From an uncultured Draconibacterium sp. (GTDB lineage Bacteria; Bacteroidota; Bacteroidia; Bacteroidales; Prolixibacteraceae): DNA of 64,000 bases. The stretch lies in NCBI GenBank assembly GCA_947492175.1, contig CANLMQ010000027.1, positions 1-64,000 on the forward strand, in the 5' to 3' direction. Below the pieces are notes generated by a model. That model was not told the origin of the DNA and did not search any database. It was given only the letters and a program-made list of their open reading frames with translations. Numbering within the stretch: the first letter of the stretch is position 1; every line of letters starts with the position of its first letter. This document shows, one piece after another, positions 62,456 through 64,000 of the stretch. Both the position numbers and the translations under genes were made by a program.

Positions 62456-62624
62456 AATTTGTCGTAAAACCGTATCTAGAATTTTCGAAATTAATAGAAT
62501 TTTCAAAACCAATAATCATTGCCGGTACTATCAAAATGTGAAAATATTTATCGGCAAAAACCAACAGGGAAATGAGTTCTAGATTGTCCTGTCCATGAAA
62601 TTGACACACTTTTTACGACAAATT
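62456..62624. repeat. 169 bp segment bounded by perfect 14 bp inverted repeats
   Basis: AATTTGTCGTAAAA at 62456-62469 is the exact reverse complement of TTTTACGACAAATT at 62611-62624. Inside, TAGAATTTTCRAAA occurs twice (near 62476 and 62492). It lies about 130 bases from the serine recombinase gene. It may be an invertible segment, a resolution site or a small MITE; no target duplication is visible at the ends. Confidence 0.8.
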
Positions 62625-62640
62625 TAGATAACCGGGTGAA

Positions 62641-62670
62641 AAAAGGTGTCCGCAGAGACACCTTTAAAAA
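62641..62670. terminator. Terminator between the DUF2779 and recombinase genes
   Basis: AAAGGTGTC at 62641-62649 pairs with GACACCTTT at 62655-62663, loop CGCAG; A/T tracts on both sides could serve the two converging genes. Confidence 0.75.
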
Positions 62671-62755
62671 ATGAAAATATATTAATTATTCCTTTGAGTA
62701 TATTTTATAAATATCGTGGCATTCCGTTTTGTTTTTAAAAATAAATGGAATCCGG

Positions 62756-63370
62756 TCAATTCATAGCAGCCATTATTTTTGAAATTTTGGTTATGGTATT
62801 TACGTGAAGGTTTGTAATACTTGCTACCTCAACTTTTTTATATCCTTTCTTCAATAATTCAACTGCTTTCTTGTTTTTTACCTTAGATAGAAATTGCAAA
62901 GGGTCTTCTCGACTAAATTTTTTTCTACCAGTATAACGATTCTGGAGTTTAGCAAGTTCAATCCCTTCCCGTTGTCTTTCTTTAATCATTTTTCTTTCCA
63001 TTTCCGCAACGACACCTAAAATTGAAATAATCATTTTTGCAATTGGGTTTTCTTCACCTTCCTCATTGAGAATACTTAAATTCTGTTCAATAAAATGTAC
63101 TTGAAGTTTTCTCTCGGAAGTGAATCTTAAAAAATCGAGGATCCCATGTAAATCTCTACCACAGCGATCAATCTGCCAAAAACTGATACTTTTAACCAAG
63201 TTTTTATCTATCATCTTTTTTAGTTCCCTTCCACCCGGTCTTTCAAAAAATGGAATTGAACCGGAACAAGAATCTTCTATTACTTTGTCGAAATCATTTT
63301 TACTTACCTTTTGACGGTCTGACCGCTGGGAAATACTGGAAATACGCACGTACAAAATTGAAATCTTCAT
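62756..63370 (-). CDS. Serine recombinase (resolvase/invertase family)
   Basis: 204 residues. YVRISSISQRSDRQ at the N-terminus contains the catalytic serine (S11 after the conserved Y-x-R), FWQIDRCGRDLHGILDFLRF is the conserved second block, and MERKMIKERQREGIELAK is the long E helix. The C-terminus is a short helix-turn-helix (GYKKVEVASITNLHVNTITKISKI). It could act on the inverted repeats at 62456-62624, or resolve dimers of the element. Small size and composition fit the resolvase/DNA-invertase group, not the large transposon integrases. Confidence 0.9.
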   Translation of the reverse strand: MKISILYVRISSISQRSDRQKVSKNDFDKVIEDSCSGSIPFFERPGGRELKKMIDKNLVKSISFWQIDRCGRDLHGILDFLRFTSERKLQVHFIEQNLSILNEEGEENPIAKMIISILGVVAEMERKMIKERQREGIELAKLQNRYTGRKKFSREDPLQFLSKVKNKKAVELLKKGYKKVEVASITNLHVNTITKISKIMAAMN

Positions 63371-63528
63371 AATTTTAGAGTTGTATATGTTCTATGCTAA
63401 AATTATGAGTTTTCGACCTGAATGCCGCTTAAAACCTATGGTTCCTTGCTATGGTTTGACTCACATAAAAAGGTATACGCTATAATTGTGAGGTATTGTC
63501 AATAAAGCTAATATTGAGATAACTTATG

Positions 63529-64000
63529 CTACTGACGCAATACTTTTAGCCCATCTTTTTTTAAAGTTGAATATGAAATGATTGGTAGTAGTAATTCTCC
63601 TTGGTTAATATAGGCGGTTGGAACAACTTCAGAAGTAATAACGAAAGATTTAATACTACTAATTTCCTTCACATTAAGTAGTTGCATTACTTTGTGTTTA
63701 TTTTCATTCAACCATTTATCCCTTTGAACATGTTTATTAATCATTCCTTTGCCATCTTCCCTACCAAGAAAATTATCCATTTCTTTCTTCATCTCGTGGA
63801 TGTTTTTTGCTTTGTTAATATTTTTACATTCAATGCTATACGCTATTTTTGAATCCTTTTCAAAGAATAAAATATCAATATCCCCATACCTTGATTCTGC
63901 TATTAGGTTTCCATTAGGTGCAATATCAACCTCATATTCAACTAATATTATCCCATCCGTATTTTTTAGCCAATCTTTAACTTCATCTCTAAATATTTTC
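63529..64000 (-). CDS. PD-(D/E)XK nuclease-like protein, 5' part beyond the window
   Basis: The frame is open from 64000 down to the TAG at 63529 without a stop, so the start codon lies outside. The ATG at 63792 is internal. The part visible upstream of it reads YGDIDILFFEKDSKIAYSIECKNINKAKNI, i.e. D-x-D and E-x-K of the restriction-endonuclease fold. The C-terminal end (VVPTAYINQGELLLPIISYSTL) is beta-rich. No family assigned. Confidence 0.7.
   Translation of the reverse strand, partial: KIFRDEVKDWLKNTDGIILVEYEVDIAPNGNLIAESRYGDIDILFFEKDSKIAYSIECKNINKAKNIHEMKKEMDNFLGREDGKGMINKHVQRDKWLNENKHKVMQLLNVKEISSIKSFVITSEVVPTAYINQGELLLPIISYSTLKKDGLKVLRQ

Larger units (their letters stand above)
39091..64000. 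mobile_element. Integrated element at tRNA-Ala, left part; carries a BREX-like locus
   Basis: Evidence for integration: a tyrosine integrase gene ends 83 bases after the tRNA and an excisionase-like gene is next to it. Then follow small accessory genes, a primase/helicase replication gene with inverted repeats, a defence locus, a serine recombinase and nuclease-like genes. Base composition is visibly more A/T-rich than the backbone. No conjugation genes are in the window. I found no second copy of the tRNA 3' end before 64000, so the right end lies outside. Confidence 0.8.

Noticed and set aside
62456..62624. Invertible promoter
   Set aside because: Inverted repeats are present, but I find no TAnnTTTG box inside in either orientation; kept only as a possible invertible segment.
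39091..64000. Complete element with both attachment sites
   Set aside because: I looked for a second copy of the tRNA 3' end (ttcgattccccc) and found none before 64000.

Overview
The window looks like a chromosome segment from a marine-type Bacteroidota, probably order Bacteroidales/Marinilabiliales. Pointers to this are start codons without Shine-Dalgarno sequences, -7 boxes of the TAnnTTTG type before several genes, Bacteroidota-style TonB proteins, many lipoproteins, and a sulfatase/GH29 alpha-L-fucosidase cluster with a sodium symporter. The species cannot be named from sequence alone.

Region 1 (1-16.7 kb) is housekeeping backbone with repeat-rich gaps. It holds a DUF819 membrane protein, an M14-like peptidase, a glycerol channel next to gpsA, a PLP-dependent dehydratase, a small ABC exporter, a PrsW-like protease, an SMP-30 lactonase, purine nucleoside phosphorylase overlapping lpxK, and two unknown lipoproteins. 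Three non-coding arrays (1-250, 15507-15758, 16154-16405) share an exact 21 or 42 bp periodicity and consist of imperfect inverted repeats. Region 2 (16.7-23.4 kb) is an outer-membrane porin followed by a glycine betaine ABC importer (proVWX-like), then sppA and folK. Region 3 (23.7-35 kb) is a fucoside-degradation locus: a DUF4838 protein, an AraC regulator, and GH29, sulfatase, UroD/MtaA-like protein, sodium:solute symporter, second GH29 and a sugar mutarotase. It has no SusC/SusD pair. Region 4 (35-39.1 kb) holds a CHAD protein, hflX, two tandem tonB genes and tRNA-Ala(GGC).

Region 5 (39.1 kb to the end) is an A/T-richer element integrated at the 3' end of that tRNA. It starts with a tyrosine integrase and an excisionase-like gene, followed by small accessory genes and a primase/helicase replication protein flanked by long inverted repeats. 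Its cargo is a BREX-like phage-defence locus on the minus strand: a PglX-type adenine methyltransferase, a DUF4007-like protein, a BrxF-like small protein, a BrxC/PglY ATPase, PglZ and a BrxL-like AAA protein. Divergent from it are two nuclease genes, one a PD-(D/E)XK protein and the other a Cas4-like plus DEDD exonuclease (DUF2779) fusion. A serine recombinase and a truncated nuclease-like gene follow. The right end of the element is not in the window.

The most interesting material is this defence locus. Its gene set does not match the six BREX types I know. Its BrxL appears to carry a MIT_C (phospholipase D-like) C-terminal domain where the Lon protease domain normally sits, and it is paired with a two-nuclease module. 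The phased 42 bp palindrome arrays are the second unexplained structure.
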